Positions 6,830-15,550 are shown, counted from the first letter of the stretch. The stretch is 37,697 nt of DNA from an uncultured Bacteroidales bacterium (GCA_937911235.1 CALDPN010000159.1:1-37697), one strand, 5' to 3'. The notes: generated by a model from the sequence alone, not told the origin. Made by a program: numbers and translations.

Positions 6830-9800
6830 ATGAAAAAATTACTTATATGCCTAATAACATTATTAGGTAGCACATTAATATATGCACAAGCTAATCAAAA
6901 GTCTATCGATGCTCCAAATATAGACTTTTCTATGGGCGACTTCACAAATTGGAAGCGTTATTTGGGTAAGTTTATATGCGACAATCCTACAGCACCCGAC
7001 ACAGACAAAACCTATAGTTATTTTGACTGGACTGAGGTAACCACTCCTACGGAACGTATCAAACTAACAGGCGATGTGCGTACTCTCGACCCTATTCTAC
7101 AATGTGACGATTTACAAACAAATCCAGACCCAGGTAAAAACGTGGCACGTATTGGAGAACCATTGAAAACAGAAGGTATGATAGGTGCTGGTTGTAATCT
7201 ATCACACAAAGCTGCAGCTGCAGAAAAACTAGAATATACTTACACTGTTACTCCTTCAACTACTATTCTAAAATATCGTTTTGCTGCAGTTCTACATATC
7301 CCAGATAAAGTTGGTTCCGATCATATCGGTGATGAAAGACCATTCTTCGATGTTAATATTAAGGTGGTAAAACCTGACGGAACAGAAGCCACAGTGGCAT
7401 GTTCATCATATTCTGCTGTTGTTAATCAACACTCTTCTCTTCTTAAAAGGGGAAATGTTCCTGGAACTGGATGTACAGCATCTAAAGGAAACCCAGCTGA
7501 ATATATGTTCCAACCATGGACCGATGCCCTTGTCGACCTTCGTGAATATGTAGGTTCTAAAGTAACTATCTCTGTTATTACACACGACTGTTTGGTACGT
7601 TGTACTGGCAATGAGCCTGCTGCTGGTGGACACGAAGCTTACGGATATTTCAGAGCAGAAGTAATGGACCTAGATCTTTCTACTATGGTTTGTAATACCG
7701 AAGACGCAAGTATTGCTGCGCCAGAAGGTTTTGCCTCATACCAATGGAGCAGAAGCGATCACTACACTATTTCTGCAAACCCAAGCACACCTAATATTGT
7801 ATCTATAGAAAGTGCAAATATGGTTCCTAATGTGGTTTATTCTTGTACACTGTCTGACCAATTGGGTTGTGCAGCAGTGAAATTAAGCACTAAATTGGAC
7901 CCTGTAGTGTTAGAACCTTCGTTTGATTACACTGCAAAATGTGGTGGCGAAGTAGAATTTACATCTACCTCAACCGTATCGGGCGACGAAATGGTAAACT
8001 GGATTTGGGATGCTGGCGAAGGCCAATCAAGTGGTCAAATTTCAAACCACACCTACTCTGCCCCTGGCGATTATGACGTAACACTTACTGCTACCACAAA
8101 AAATGGTTGTAAACAATCTTATACAAAAAAAATCACTGTTCCATACTTCCCTGATCTAAAAGTAGTGGCAGATCCAAACATTTGTAGCGGAAGAGAACTA
8201 AATGTTTTGGCAGAAAACGTAGAATATGGAAGTAAAATTGAATGGTCGAGCACAGAAGCAGGGCAAACATTTCCTGAAGAAACATCGTTTATAACCAATC
8301 CTACAAAATCTCAAATTTACACAGCAAAAGTAACAGATAGTAGAGGTTGTGAATATACTGCTAGTAAAGAAGTAATTGTTTTTGGCAAAACTCACGTATA
8401 TATTAGTGGCGCCGACATTACATGTCCTTCAGAAGAAATTCTTCTAACACTTGTAGGCAACAACCTAGACAATATTTCTTGGAACGCACCAAATTCTGCT
8501 GGACAAAATACTATTAAAGTATATCCTACCGATAATGCTATTTACACTGCAAGAGCAACAGATATAAACGGATGTGAGGTAACTGCTACTCATACCATAG
8601 GTGTACACCCACGTCCAACTCTCACTGTTGAGAGTCCTATTGTTTGTAAAGGAACTGACGCCACAGTAAAAGTGAGCGGAGCACAAAGTTATTTTTGGCA
8701 CGACACTTCTTACAGCAAAAACACAGGCGGCGAATTAGTAATAAATAATATTCAAAACGACTATAGTGTGCTTGTAACTGGCTACAACGAACACGGCTGT
8801 ACAAATAGCACTGTGGTAAGTGTAAAAGTAAAAGACAAACCTGTAGTTAGTGTAGAAGGCGACACAGAACGTTGTTTCGATACAGAACCTTTTAAACTTG
8901 TTGCTCACGGCGCAGATACATACATTTGGAACAACACTGAGGAAGCAGCTATTTTCAGTGCTCCATCCGACAGAGACCACACTGTAACAGTAGTAGGTAA
9001 AATTGGCACTTGTGAATCTGAACCTCTAAAAGTAAATTTAATTACAATTCCTGTGCCTAAAATCAATGCTTTGCAAGAAGATGTTACTATTTGTATAGGC
9101 GATGAAGTGGCTCTACAGGTGAACGGCGCCGACACATACCAATGGTACAACACCACTGAAACAAGCAACACACTTGTAGTAGCTCCTCTCAACACCAAAA
9201 CTTATACCGTAAGAGGTATTGCTGCAAACGGATGTACTTCTGACGAATTGGATATTTTGGTTACAGTAAACCATCCAGATTTAATCAAACTGCACATTGA
9301 AAAATCCATCGCTTGCCCTGGCAAACCAGACTCTGCAATTATTGTTGCAAATGGTGCACTTACATACCAATGGAGCAGTATTCCAGAAAGAGAAGATATT
9401 ACATACAATCAATCTGATGTTTTAAGTCTTACATACGATACTCCTACACTTATAAAGGTAAAAGGCACAAACGAGTTTGCATGTAATGCTTCTGCCGAAA
9501 TAAGTTTAACACCTCTACCAGAACCAGTATTTGACTTTAAGGTAGAACCTACCTACGTGGAAGAAGACAAACCAGATGTAAGAGTATTAGGAATTTCGCC
9601 TGCAGAGGGCTTTTCTCAGTGGTATTGGAATATGGGCGATGGCTCTGATATTATATCAAACCACGACACTATTTACACATACGATGTGCATACTCGCACA
9701 GAACCTTTCCTAGTAGAGGTTACTGCTATAGATGAAAATGGTTGTAGATTTACTGGCGAAACAGAAATAGAGATTTGGAAACAGCCTTGGGCTCCTGATG

Positions 9801-10063
9801 CTTTCTCTCCAAACTTCGACGGTTTGAACGACAATTTCCATTTATTTAGAACAAAAGACATAGAAGAATGTTACTTCTACATTTATAATAGATTGGGCGA
9901 AGTAGTTTTTGAAGGTTACTCTGTGGACGACACTTGGGATGGCACATACAAAGGGAAACCCTGCCCATGGGGAACATACGGTTGGGTACTGCAATACACC
10001 TCTAATATTAATGGAGAAAAACGAGAAGAAGTATTAAAAGGTCAGGTTACATTGGTAAGATAA
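6830..10063 (+). CDS. Large secreted Ig/PKD-repeat protein with T9SS type B sorting domain
   Basis: 1077 residues. Residues 1-20 are a Sec signal peptide (MKKLLICLITLLGSTLIYA). Residues 25-290 form a unique Cys-containing beta-rich head. A PKD domain covers about 370-445 (WIWDAGEG, then HTYSAPGDYDVTLTAT). Next come six tandem Ig-like modules of 72-80 residues starting near 450, 530, 603, 681, 753 and 827, each with an early Cys (ICSG, TCPS, VCKG, RCFD, ICIG, ACPG), a central Trp and usually a late Cys, suggesting one disulfide per module. A PKD-like module precedes the C-terminal domain at about 984-1077 (APDAFSPNFDGLNDNF ... LKGQVTLVR), the gliding motility-associated type B sorting signal. 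The protein should cross the outer membrane by T9SS and stay at the surface. The PorP/SprF gene overlaps its stop codon, suggesting a dedicated partner. Adhesin or scaffold is a guess. Confidence 0.9.
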   Translation: MKKLLICLITLLGSTLIYAQANQKSIDAPNIDFSMGDFTNWKRYLGKFICDNPTAPDTDKTYSYFDWTEVTTPTERIKLTGDVRTLDPILQCDDLQTNPDPGKNVARIGEPLKTEGMIGAGCNLSHKAAAAEKLEYTYTVTPSTTILKYRFAAVLHIPDKVGSDHIGDERPFFDVNIKVVKPDGTEATVACSSYSAVVNQHSSLLKRGNVPGTGCTASKGNPAEYMFQPWTDALVDLREYVGSKVTISVITHDCLVRCTGNEPAAGGHEAYGYFRAEVMDLDLSTMVCNTEDASIAAPEGFASYQWSRSDHYTISANPSTPNIVSIESANMVPNVVYSCTLSDQLGCAAVKLSTKLDPVVLEPSFDYTAKCGGEVEFTSTSTVSGDEMVNWIWDAGEGQSSGQISNHTYSAPGDYDVTLTATTKNGCKQSYTKKITVPYFPDLKVVADPNICSGRELNVLAENVEYGSKIEWSSTEAGQTFPEETSFITNPTKSQIYTAKVTDSRGCEYTASKEVIVFGKTHVYISGADITCPSEEILLTLVGNNLDNISWNAPNSAGQNTIKVYPTDNAIYTARATDINGCEVTATHTIGVHPRPTLTVESPIVCKGTDATVKVSGAQSYFWHDTSYSKNTGGELVINNIQNDYSVLVTGYNEHGCTNSTVVSVKVKDKPVVSVEGDTERCFDTEPFKLVAHGADTYIWNNTEEAAIFSAPSDRDHTVTVVGKIGTCESEPLKVNLITIPVPKINALQEDVTICIGDEVALQVNGADTYQWYNTTETSNTLVVAPLNTKTYTVRGIAANGCTSDELDILVTVNHPDLIKLHIEKSIACPGKPDSAIIVANGALTYQWSSIPEREDITYNQSDVLSLTYDTPTLIKVKGTNEFACNASAEISLTPLPEPVFDFKVEPTYVEEDKPDVRVLGISPAEGFSQWYWNMGDGSDIISNHDTIYTYDVHTRTEPFLVEVTAIDENGCRFTGETEIEIWKQPWAPDAFSPNFDGLNDNFHLFRTKDIEECYFYIYNRLGEVVFEGYSVDDTWDGTYKGKPCPWGTYGWVLQYTSNINGEKREEVLKGQVTLVR

Positions 10064-11046
10064 TGAGAGTTATGAAAAGAAGTAGATTTATATTATGTTT
10101 AACCTGCATTATGGTCTGCATTAATGTATGGGCACAAGACTTTTCACTTTGCAATCACAACACAGTTCCATTTAGTTTAAACCCTTCGTCTGTGGGTGCG
10201 GCAAACACTATCAGACTTGGTGTAAACTACCGTATGCAATGGCCTGAGCTTATTAATGCATATCATACAGTAAGAATTTCATATGATCAAAACGTATATA
10301 AACAAATGTGTTCTGTGGGTGCAGCATATTCATACGACCAACATTCTGTAGTGTTTGGTTCTCACGAATTCGACGTAGTTTACGCTCACACATTCCGCTG
10401 CGCCGACAAACATTTTATCCGCTTGGGTCTGCAAGGAAGTTTCTTTTTACACCAATACGACCCTACCAAACTTACATACGGCGACCAGTTTGACCCATAC
10501 ACTGGCAACACCCTACCTACCACAGTAGAAGGTCATCTTATTACACAAACAAATTATTTTGATTTTTCTGTGGGTGCAAGTTATGTATTTGAAAATCACT
10601 TAACAGTAGGTTTTGCAGTGTACCATTTGGCAGAACCATATAATGGCTTCGATGAAAATTCTCAACGCCTACATAGAAAATATGTGGCTCACGCCAACTT
10701 TATTCAAGACCTTAAACTAGACCACGGTCTTAAAAGCTATGGTTTTTCCGACAATTATTTCTTTGCAAATGCTTCTTACCAACAACAAGCCGACTTCAAA
10801 CAATTTGAAATTGGAGCAGGCATTTGCTACCAACCGGTAATTGTGGGTGCTTCATATAAAACCAACCTAGACCAAGTTCACACCGCGTCATTCACAGTGG
10901 GTGGCTACTACAAAGGATTCCAACTTTATTACACCTTCGACCTTTTCACCTCTCACCTCGACAATGGTTCATGGTCTAACGAAATCTCACTTATTTACAC
11001 CATACCAACGAAGAAGAAGGATTTGTGTCCGGTGGTGTACTGGTAA
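10063..11046 (+). CDS. PorP/SprF family type IX secretion system membrane protein
   Basis: 327 residues with a signal peptide ending near Ala24 (VWAQDFSL). The early segment FSLNPSSVGAANTIRLGVNYRMQWP is the family hallmark, and the rest alternates as an outer-membrane beta barrel with aromatic-rich strands (SVGASYVFENHLTVGFAVYH). Proteins of this family work with type B cargo: SprF is needed for SprB export in Flavobacterium, and family members are thought to anchor type B cargo in the outer membrane. The ATG shares one base with the cargo stop codon (TAATGA); a second ATG at 10072 is an equally good start just before MKRSRF. This gene is probably the anchor or exporter for the 1077-residue protein, not the core PorP, since no other T9SS genes are nearby. 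Confidence 0.9.
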   Translation: MRVMKRSRFILCLTCIMVCINVWAQDFSLCNHNTVPFSLNPSSVGAANTIRLGVNYRMQWPELINAYHTVRISYDQNVYKQMCSVGAAYSYDQHSVVFGSHEFDVVYAHTFRCADKHFIRLGLQGSFFLHQYDPTKLTYGDQFDPYTGNTLPTTVEGHLITQTNYFDFSVGASYVFENHLTVGFAVYHLAEPYNGFDENSQRLHRKYVAHANFIQDLKLDHGLKSYGFSDNYFFANASYQQQADFKQFEIGAGICYQPVIVGASYKTNLDQVHTASFTVGGYYKGFQLYYTFDLFTSHLDNGSWSNEISLIYTIPTKKKDLCPVVYW

Positions 11047-11049
11047 GTC

Positions 11050-11168
11050 GAGTGATTCAAAATGGTTATTTTCTCGTTGCCCTCGTCCTCAAAATCCTCG
11101 AGTACTTTTGTACACTCCGGTTTTTCAGACTTCGGGACGCCTAAAAATACCTCATTTTGAAATCACTC
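11050..11168. repeat. Long imperfect palindrome between convergent genes
   Basis: The left arm (11050-11105, starting GAGTGATTCAAAATG) aligns along its whole length with the reverse complement of the right arm (11110-11168, GAGTGATTTCAAAATG at its outer end). Identity is highest at the ends and at the centre GTAC-TTTT-GTAC. It fills nearly the whole 138-base gap between the PorP/SprF stop and the binding-protein stop. It could act as a terminator for both genes or be a dispersed palindromic repeat. Confidence 0.7.
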
Positions 11169-11184
11169 TTAAAGAATGTGCTAA

Positions 11185-12318
11185 TTATTCTAGAATTCCC
11201 AAATAATATAGTTCCCAGTCTGGAAGGAGCTCTGGGTGGGCAATGCGGATAAAGTCTTTTAGGAGAATATCTGGGCGAAGCATGGCAGACTCCCAAAAGT
11301 CGTTGCCGCCTGTGGTTGTAGTTCTATTTAAGTAATGATAAACCTTTTTGGTTTTTGCTGGTTTAAATAGCATTAGTCTTTCGTCTTGAGAAGCAAGTGC
11401 CTCGTATGTTTTGGCATCCACTCCTACCCAAATATCAGACGACAAGAAATTGCCCATCACGGTTTCAAGACTAAGTGCTAAGCTGAAATTATCTTTATTG
11501 TCTTTGTAGAAATAATCCATTCCAGAATTGTTGTAAAACTCTGCCATAAAGGTTTGACCACCCGGTATATACCAAGTGCCCTTATATGGCGCACCGCTAA
11601 GCACTTTTGGTTTGTTTGTAGCGCTGCCAGCAAGTTCTGCACAGCGTAGATATTCAGTTTTTATTTCATTAAAAATGCTATCTGCTTTTTCTCTAAGGTC
11701 GAAAAGTTCACCAAAAAATTTAATCCACTCTGCCCTTCCAAGCACTGTTTTTTCCACCCATTCATAGTTATAAACCACAGGTAAGCCTGCTTCTTGAGCC
11801 CTAAGAGCCATATTATCCACACCCTTAAAACCTGTTACCATAAGCACCTCTGGCGACACCTTTAGTATCTTTTCAAAGTTCATATCATACGAGCCACCAA
11901 GGTTTTCTATCTTTTCCTCTGAGAGTAGATTTCTGAAATTCTCATTGTAAACATATCCAGGGTCGGTACTAGCCACTATCATGGCAGTTAAGCCCAAAGC
12001 ATCAATATATGCCACATGCGAGCAAGAGTTCACTGCGATTTTATCTACAGGCACTTTAATTTTTACCCCATCTTTTGGTGTTTGAATAGTGTCATTTTTC
12101 ACCAAATAATAGGTATATAGCACTTTATCCGCTTCCCAAGGAGAGAGTATTGAAAGTGTGGTATAGTTGTCTAAATGTTCTATATTGAAATTATTAGCGT
12201 AGTCTAGATTAGTTAGGAGTGAGGGGTTAGGAGTTAGGATTTGACTATCCTCAGCTTTTTTGTTACAACCGAAAAGTAATATTGATAATATTATAAGTGC
12301 TACATTTCTCATACGCAT
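11185..12318 (-). CDS. Iron/cobalamin-type ABC transporter substrate-binding lipoprotein
   Basis: 377 residues. The start MRMRNVALIILSILLFGC is a lipoprotein signal with lipobox LLFG before Cys18, so the protein is membrane-anchored in the periplasm. The body has the class III binding-protein fold of BtuF/FecB: VAYIDALGLTAMIVAS, then DMNFEKILKVSPEVLMVTG, a long linking helix, and a C-terminal lobe with KKVYHYLNR. It would catch a ferric chelate, haem or cobalamin for the FecCD-type permease and ATPase encoded divergently at 13530-15550. The ligand cannot be read from sequence; no B12 riboswitch is visible upstream. A TAnnTTTG promoter lies at 12366-12359. A second ATG four bases inside (third codon) is a possible start. 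Confidence 0.85.
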   Translation of the reverse strand: MRMRNVALIILSILLFGCNKKAEDSQILTPNPSLLTNLDYANNFNIEHLDNYTTLSILSPWEADKVLYTYYLVKNDTIQTPKDGVKIKVPVDKIAVNSCSHVAYIDALGLTAMIVASTDPGYVYNENFRNLLSEEKIENLGGSYDMNFEKILKVSPEVLMVTGFKGVDNMALRAQEAGLPVVYNYEWVEKTVLGRAEWIKFFGELFDLREKADSIFNEIKTEYLRCAELAGSATNKPKVLSGAPYKGTWYIPGGQTFMAEFYNNSGMDYFYKDNKDNFSLALSLETVMGNFLSSDIWVGVDAKTYEALASQDERLMLFKPAKTKKVYHYLNRTTTTGGNDFWESAMLRPDILLKDFIRIAHPELLPDWELYYLGILE

Positions 12319-12357
12319 TATTTTATAGATACACCCTCTACGGGGATTAATTATTTC

Positions 12358-12377
12358 ACAAATTTACAACAATTTGT
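12358..12377. promoter_or_regulatory. Inverted repeat, possible operator
   Basis: ACAAATT-TACAAC-AATTTGT is a perfect seven-base inverted repeat with a six-base spacer. It sits between the two divergent promoters and covers the -7 box of one and the -33 region of the other, the right place for a shared regulator such as an iron or cofactor sensor. No regulator gene is nearby. Confidence 0.4.
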
Positions 12378-12388
12378 AAGAATTTCAA
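12359..12388 (-). promoter_or_regulatory. Promoter of the substrate-binding lipoprotein gene
   Basis: On the minus strand TTG (12388-12386), 19 bases, then TAAATTTG (12366-12359) matches the Bacteroidota consensus. The -7 box lies inside the inverted repeat at 12358-12377. Confidence 0.65.
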
Positions 12389-12406
12389 TTAAAAACACTA
12401 TCTTTG
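12373..12406 (+). promoter_or_regulatory. Promoter of the glycosyltransferase/permease/ATPase operon
   Basis: TTTG (12373-12376), 22 bases, then TATCTTTG (12399-12406). Only five bases separate the -7 box from ATG 12412, so the transcript would begin at or almost at the start codon. Confidence 0.6.
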
Positions 12407-12411
12407 AACTT

Positions 12412-13533
12412 ATGAAAATTTTATTTATAGGTCCGGCATATCCGTATAGAGGAGGATTGGCTACATTCAACGAATGTATGGCACGCCAATTTATAAAAGA
12501 AGGAGAAGAAGTGAAACTTGAAACATTTACTCTCCAATACCCTTCTTTTCTTTTTCCTGGCACTACCCAATATAGCACCGACCCTGCACCAGAAGACTTA
12601 AATATCTCACGCACAGTAAATTCTGTAAATCCACTAAACTGGATAAGTGTGGGCAAACGTATCCGCAAGGAGAACTACGATTTAGTTTTGGTGCGTTTTT
12701 GGCTTCCTTTTATGGCACCATGCCTTGGCACAATAAGTAGAATTATTCGTAAAAACAAAAACACTAAAGTGTATGCCATTGTAGACAATATGATTCCTCA
12801 CGAAAAACGCATTGGCGACATTACACTTGGTAAATATTTTGTAAACTCTGTGGATGGTTTTATTACACTTTCACAGTCGGTGCTCGACGATGTAAACAAG
12901 TTTGACAAGAAAAACAAACCAAAAATTTGCACTCCACACCCAGTTTACAATATTTATGGTGAAACTTGCGAAAAGCAAAAAGCATGTGAAACACTTGGCA
13001 TTGACCCTAAGTATAAATACGTGCTTTTCTTTGGTTTTATTCGCGACTACAAAGGGCTTGACATTTTAATGGAGGCGTTTAAATACTTGCCAGAAGATAT
13101 TAAACTTATCGTGGCAGGTGAGTTTTATAACAATTCTGAGAAATATAAAAAACTTGAAAAACAGCAGAACCTTGAGGGACGAATTCATTGGTTTACAGAA
13201 TTTATTCCTACAAACGAGGTGGCAACATATTTTTCTGCTGCAGAAATTGTGGCGCAACCATATAAAACTGCTACTCAAAGCGGCGTAACACAAGTGGCAT
13301 ACCAACTCGAAAAACCTATGCTAGTGACCAATGTGGGCGGATTGGCAGAGATTGTACCTCACGGGAAAGTGGGTTACGTTACAGAGGTAAACCCTAAAGC
13401 TGTATCTGATGCTATTCTAGATTTTTATGATAACGACAGAACAGCCGAGTTTTTACCACATATTCGCACAGAAAAACAAAAATATAGCTGGGAAGAACTT
13501 AATATTCAAACTCGAAAACTACTCAACGTTTGA
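12412..13533 (+). CDS. Glycosyltransferase family 4 (GT-B fold)
   Basis: 373 residues. The N-terminal Rossmann lobe starts MKILFIGPAYPYRGGLATFN, typical of GT4 retaining glycosyltransferases with their glycine-rich loop. The C-terminal nucleotide-sugar lobe starts near KYVLFFGFIRDYKGLDIL (about 203) and contains IVAQPYKTATQSGVTQVAY and VTNVGGLAEIV, matching the donor-binding region. It would transfer a sugar from an NDP donor to an envelope acceptor at the cytoplasmic face of the inner membrane; donor and acceptor are unknown. It overlaps the permease gene by four bases (TTGA). Why a glycosyltransferase heads an ABC import operon is not obvious. Confidence 0.85.
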   Translation: MKILFIGPAYPYRGGLATFNECMARQFIKEGEEVKLETFTLQYPSFLFPGTTQYSTDPAPEDLNISRTVNSVNPLNWISVGKRIRKENYDLVLVRFWLPFMAPCLGTISRIIRKNKNTKVYAIVDNMIPHEKRIGDITLGKYFVNSVDGFITLSQSVLDDVNKFDKKNKPKICTPHPVYNIYGETCEKQKACETLGIDPKYKYVLFFGFIRDYKGLDILMEAFKYLPEDIKLIVAGEFYNNSEKYKKLEKQQNLEGRIHWFTEFIPTNEVATYFSAAEIVAQPYKTATQSGVTQVAYQLEKPMLVTNVGGLAEIVPHGKVGYVTEVNPKAVSDAILDFYDNDRTAEFLPHIRTEKQKYSWEELNIQTRKLLNV

Positions 13534-14546
13534 AAAATACATCAAACATATTATTACTACTTTTCTGGTCATTTTTATGCCTAGCATTTTTCGCTTTGGA
13601 CTTAATCTTGGGGAGCGTACATATTTCGCTATCTGAAATAAGAGAGATTTTTGCTGGCACTGCCGACGACTCAGGACTTTGGCATATAATATACAACTTC
13701 CGTTTGCCAAAGGCCATTACTGCCCTACTCACTGGTTCGGCACTTGCCGTGGCAGGTCTGTTTATGCAAACATTATTTCAAAATCCACTTGCAGGACCAT
13801 ACGTACTTGGCATAAGTTCGGGGGCAAGTCTTGGCGTGGCACTTCTGCTTATGGGCGGAGCATTTCTGCCTGCTGCACTTGTGGCAAGCACATGGGCACA
13901 AGTAGGTGCTGCCATTATAGGTTCGCTACTTGTACTTCTGCTTGTATTGGGAGTATCAAGCAGAGTAAACGATACCGTGTCGCTGCTTATTGTGGGTATG
14001 ATGTTTGGTAGTATTGCAGGTTCCATTGTAAATGTGTTGCAAAGCGCAAGCAACGCCGATTCGCTTAAACTTTTTGTAATGTGGAGCATGGGTAGTTTGA
14101 GTTCTGTTACATGGCAATTTTTAAATGTAATGGCACCAATTATTACCATTTGCCTTGCACTATCGCTATTTTTATCTAAAAAACTCAATGCACTTCTTCT
14201 TGGCGAACGCTATGCAAGGGGCTTGGGCGTATCTATCGGTGGCATAAAAATTACTACAATTATTTTATGTTGCCTTTTGGCTGGTACTGCCACCGCATTC
14301 ACAGGTCCTATCGCCTTTATCGGCATGGCTGTACCACATATAGTAAGAGGAATGTTTCGCACTTCAGACCACAGAATAGTGCTTCCTGCATGTATCATTG
14401 TGGGTGCAAGCCTACTTACTCTGTGCGACATTATATCACAAATGCCTTGGTCTGACGCTGTGCTACCAATCAACTCTGTAAGTTCGCTAATTGGCGCACC
14501 TATTATACTTTGGGTAATATTTAAAAACAAACACCTTCACAGCTAA
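13530..14546 (+). CDS. FecCD/BtuC-type ABC transporter permease
   Basis: 338 residues, strongly hydrophobic, with about ten membrane helices. Diagnostic segments include RLPKAITALLTGSALAVAG near residue 55, QNPLAGPYVLGISSGASLG near 84, and FTGPIAFIGMAVPHIVR near 255, all FecCD-family hallmarks for iron chelate, haem or cobalamin import. The start is TTG, forced by the four-base overlap with the glycosyltransferase stop; the first helix begins at residue 6 and no ATG occurs before residue 70. The stop shares one base with the ATPase ATG, so the three plus-strand genes are probably translationally coupled. Confidence 0.92.
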   Translation: MKNTSNILLLLFWSFLCLAFFALDLILGSVHISLSEIREIFAGTADDSGLWHIIYNFRLPKAITALLTGSALAVAGLFMQTLFQNPLAGPYVLGISSGASLGVALLLMGGAFLPAALVASTWAQVGAAIIGSLLVLLLVLGVSSRVNDTVSLLIVGMMFGSIAGSIVNVLQSASNADSLKLFVMWSMGSLSSVTWQFLNVMAPIITICLALSLFLSKKLNALLLGERYARGLGVSIGGIKITTIILCCLLAGTATAFTGPIAFIGMAVPHIVRGMFRTSDHRIVLPACIIVGASLLTLCDIISQMPWSDAVLPINSVSSLIGAPIILWVIFKNKHLHS

Positions 14547-15550
14547 TGGAAGCAGAAATTATTCTAAATACCAAGAAACTAGATATTGGCTATGGCAACA
14601 ATTATATAGCCAAAAATCTTATGCTTCAGCTCTATGCTGGCGAAATGGTGTGCCTTATTGGCCCAAACGGATGTGGAAAATCTACATTAATTCGCACATT
14701 GGTGGGTTTGCAAGACTCTTTAGGTGGAAATGTGGAAATTAAAGGCAAAAAACTAAACAAGATTTCCCTTTCTGAGAAGTCTAAACTCATTTCGTGGGTA
14801 CTTACCGACAATATGCCTACAGGTTCGCTAAAAGTGAGTGAAATAGTAGAAATGGGACGTTTCCCATACACAAATTGGTTTGGAAAACTATCTGAAAAAG
14901 ATAAAAATATAATAAACAACGCTATCGAAGCGGTGCATTTAACTCACAAGAAAGATTATAGATACAATTCTCTTTCCGACGGTGAAAAACAACGCACCAT
15001 GATAGCAAAAGCATTGGCGCAAGACACCCCTATTATATTCCTCGACGAGCCAACATCGCACTTAGACTTGCCAAATACCATAGAAATTATGCAACTGTTA
15101 AGAGAACTTGCTCGTAAAACAAAAAAAGCTATTTTGCTTTCCACTCACGAGCTTGAACTCACTCTGCAAGTGGCAGATAAAATATGGATGATGACTCCAA
15201 ATAAACTTACAAAAGGGCTTCCAGAAGATTTAATTTTAAGTGGTAGTCTGCAAAAAACATTTGGCACAGAACGTTTCCGTTTCGACGAAACAACAGGCGG
15301 TTTTAGAATGAATTACCCTGCTAGCAAGCAAATTTCGCTACAAGGCGACAAAGGAGTATTTTATTATTGGACAGAAAGAGCCTTGCTTAGAAATAGATAC
15401 AAAATAACAGAAAACTCTCCACTTTGGATAAATATAAAAGGTGATGGTAAATGGGATTTACACCTAGATACACATCACCAAGAATTTTATACCATAGAAA
15501 ATTTGTTATTCACCATGAGCGAGTGGGAAACCAAATTTCTCTCTGAATAG
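14546..15550 (+). CDS. FecE/BtuD-type ABC transporter ATP-binding protein with C-terminal extension
   Basis: 334 residues. Walker A is GPNGCGKST (39-47), the signature is LSDGE (143-147), Walker B is IIFLDEP (163-169) and the switch His is 201 in STHE. This is the nucleotide-binding subunit powering the adjacent FecCD permease. Ordinary FecE-type ATPases end near residue 255; this one has about 95 more residues, including FRMNYPASKQISLQGDKG and WTERALLRNRY, that resemble no motif I recognise. As I recall such tails occur in Bacteroidota homologues. The last 45 bases overlap the 3' end of the convergent pncC gene. Confidence 0.92.
   Translation: MEAEIILNTKKLDIGYGNNYIAKNLMLQLYAGEMVCLIGPNGCGKSTLIRTLVGLQDSLGGNVEIKGKKLNKISLSEKSKLISWVLTDNMPTGSLKVSEIVEMGRFPYTNWFGKLSEKDKNIINNAIEAVHLTHKKDYRYNSLSDGEKQRTMIAKALAQDTPIIFLDEPTSHLDLPNTIEIMQLLRELARKTKKAILLSTHELELTLQVADKIWMMTPNKLTKGLPEDLILSGSLQKTFGTERFRFDETTGGFRMNYPASKQISLQGDKGVFYYWTERALLRNRYKITENSPLWINIKGDGKWDLHLDTHHQEFYTIENLLFTMSEWETKFLSE

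Noticed and set aside
8170..9520. DNA tandem repeats or phase-variable tract
   Set aside because: The Ig-like modules repeat at protein level only; no near-identical DNA copies or homopolymer tract of phase-variation type were found.
11047..11184. Short protein gene within the palindrome
   Set aside because: Reading frames there are broken by stops, and the symmetry of the sequence explains the apparent frames better.
12319..12411. Cobalamin riboswitch or other aptamer before the importer genes
   Set aside because: The intergenic gap is only 93 bases, is occupied by two promoters, and shows no B12-box-like structure.
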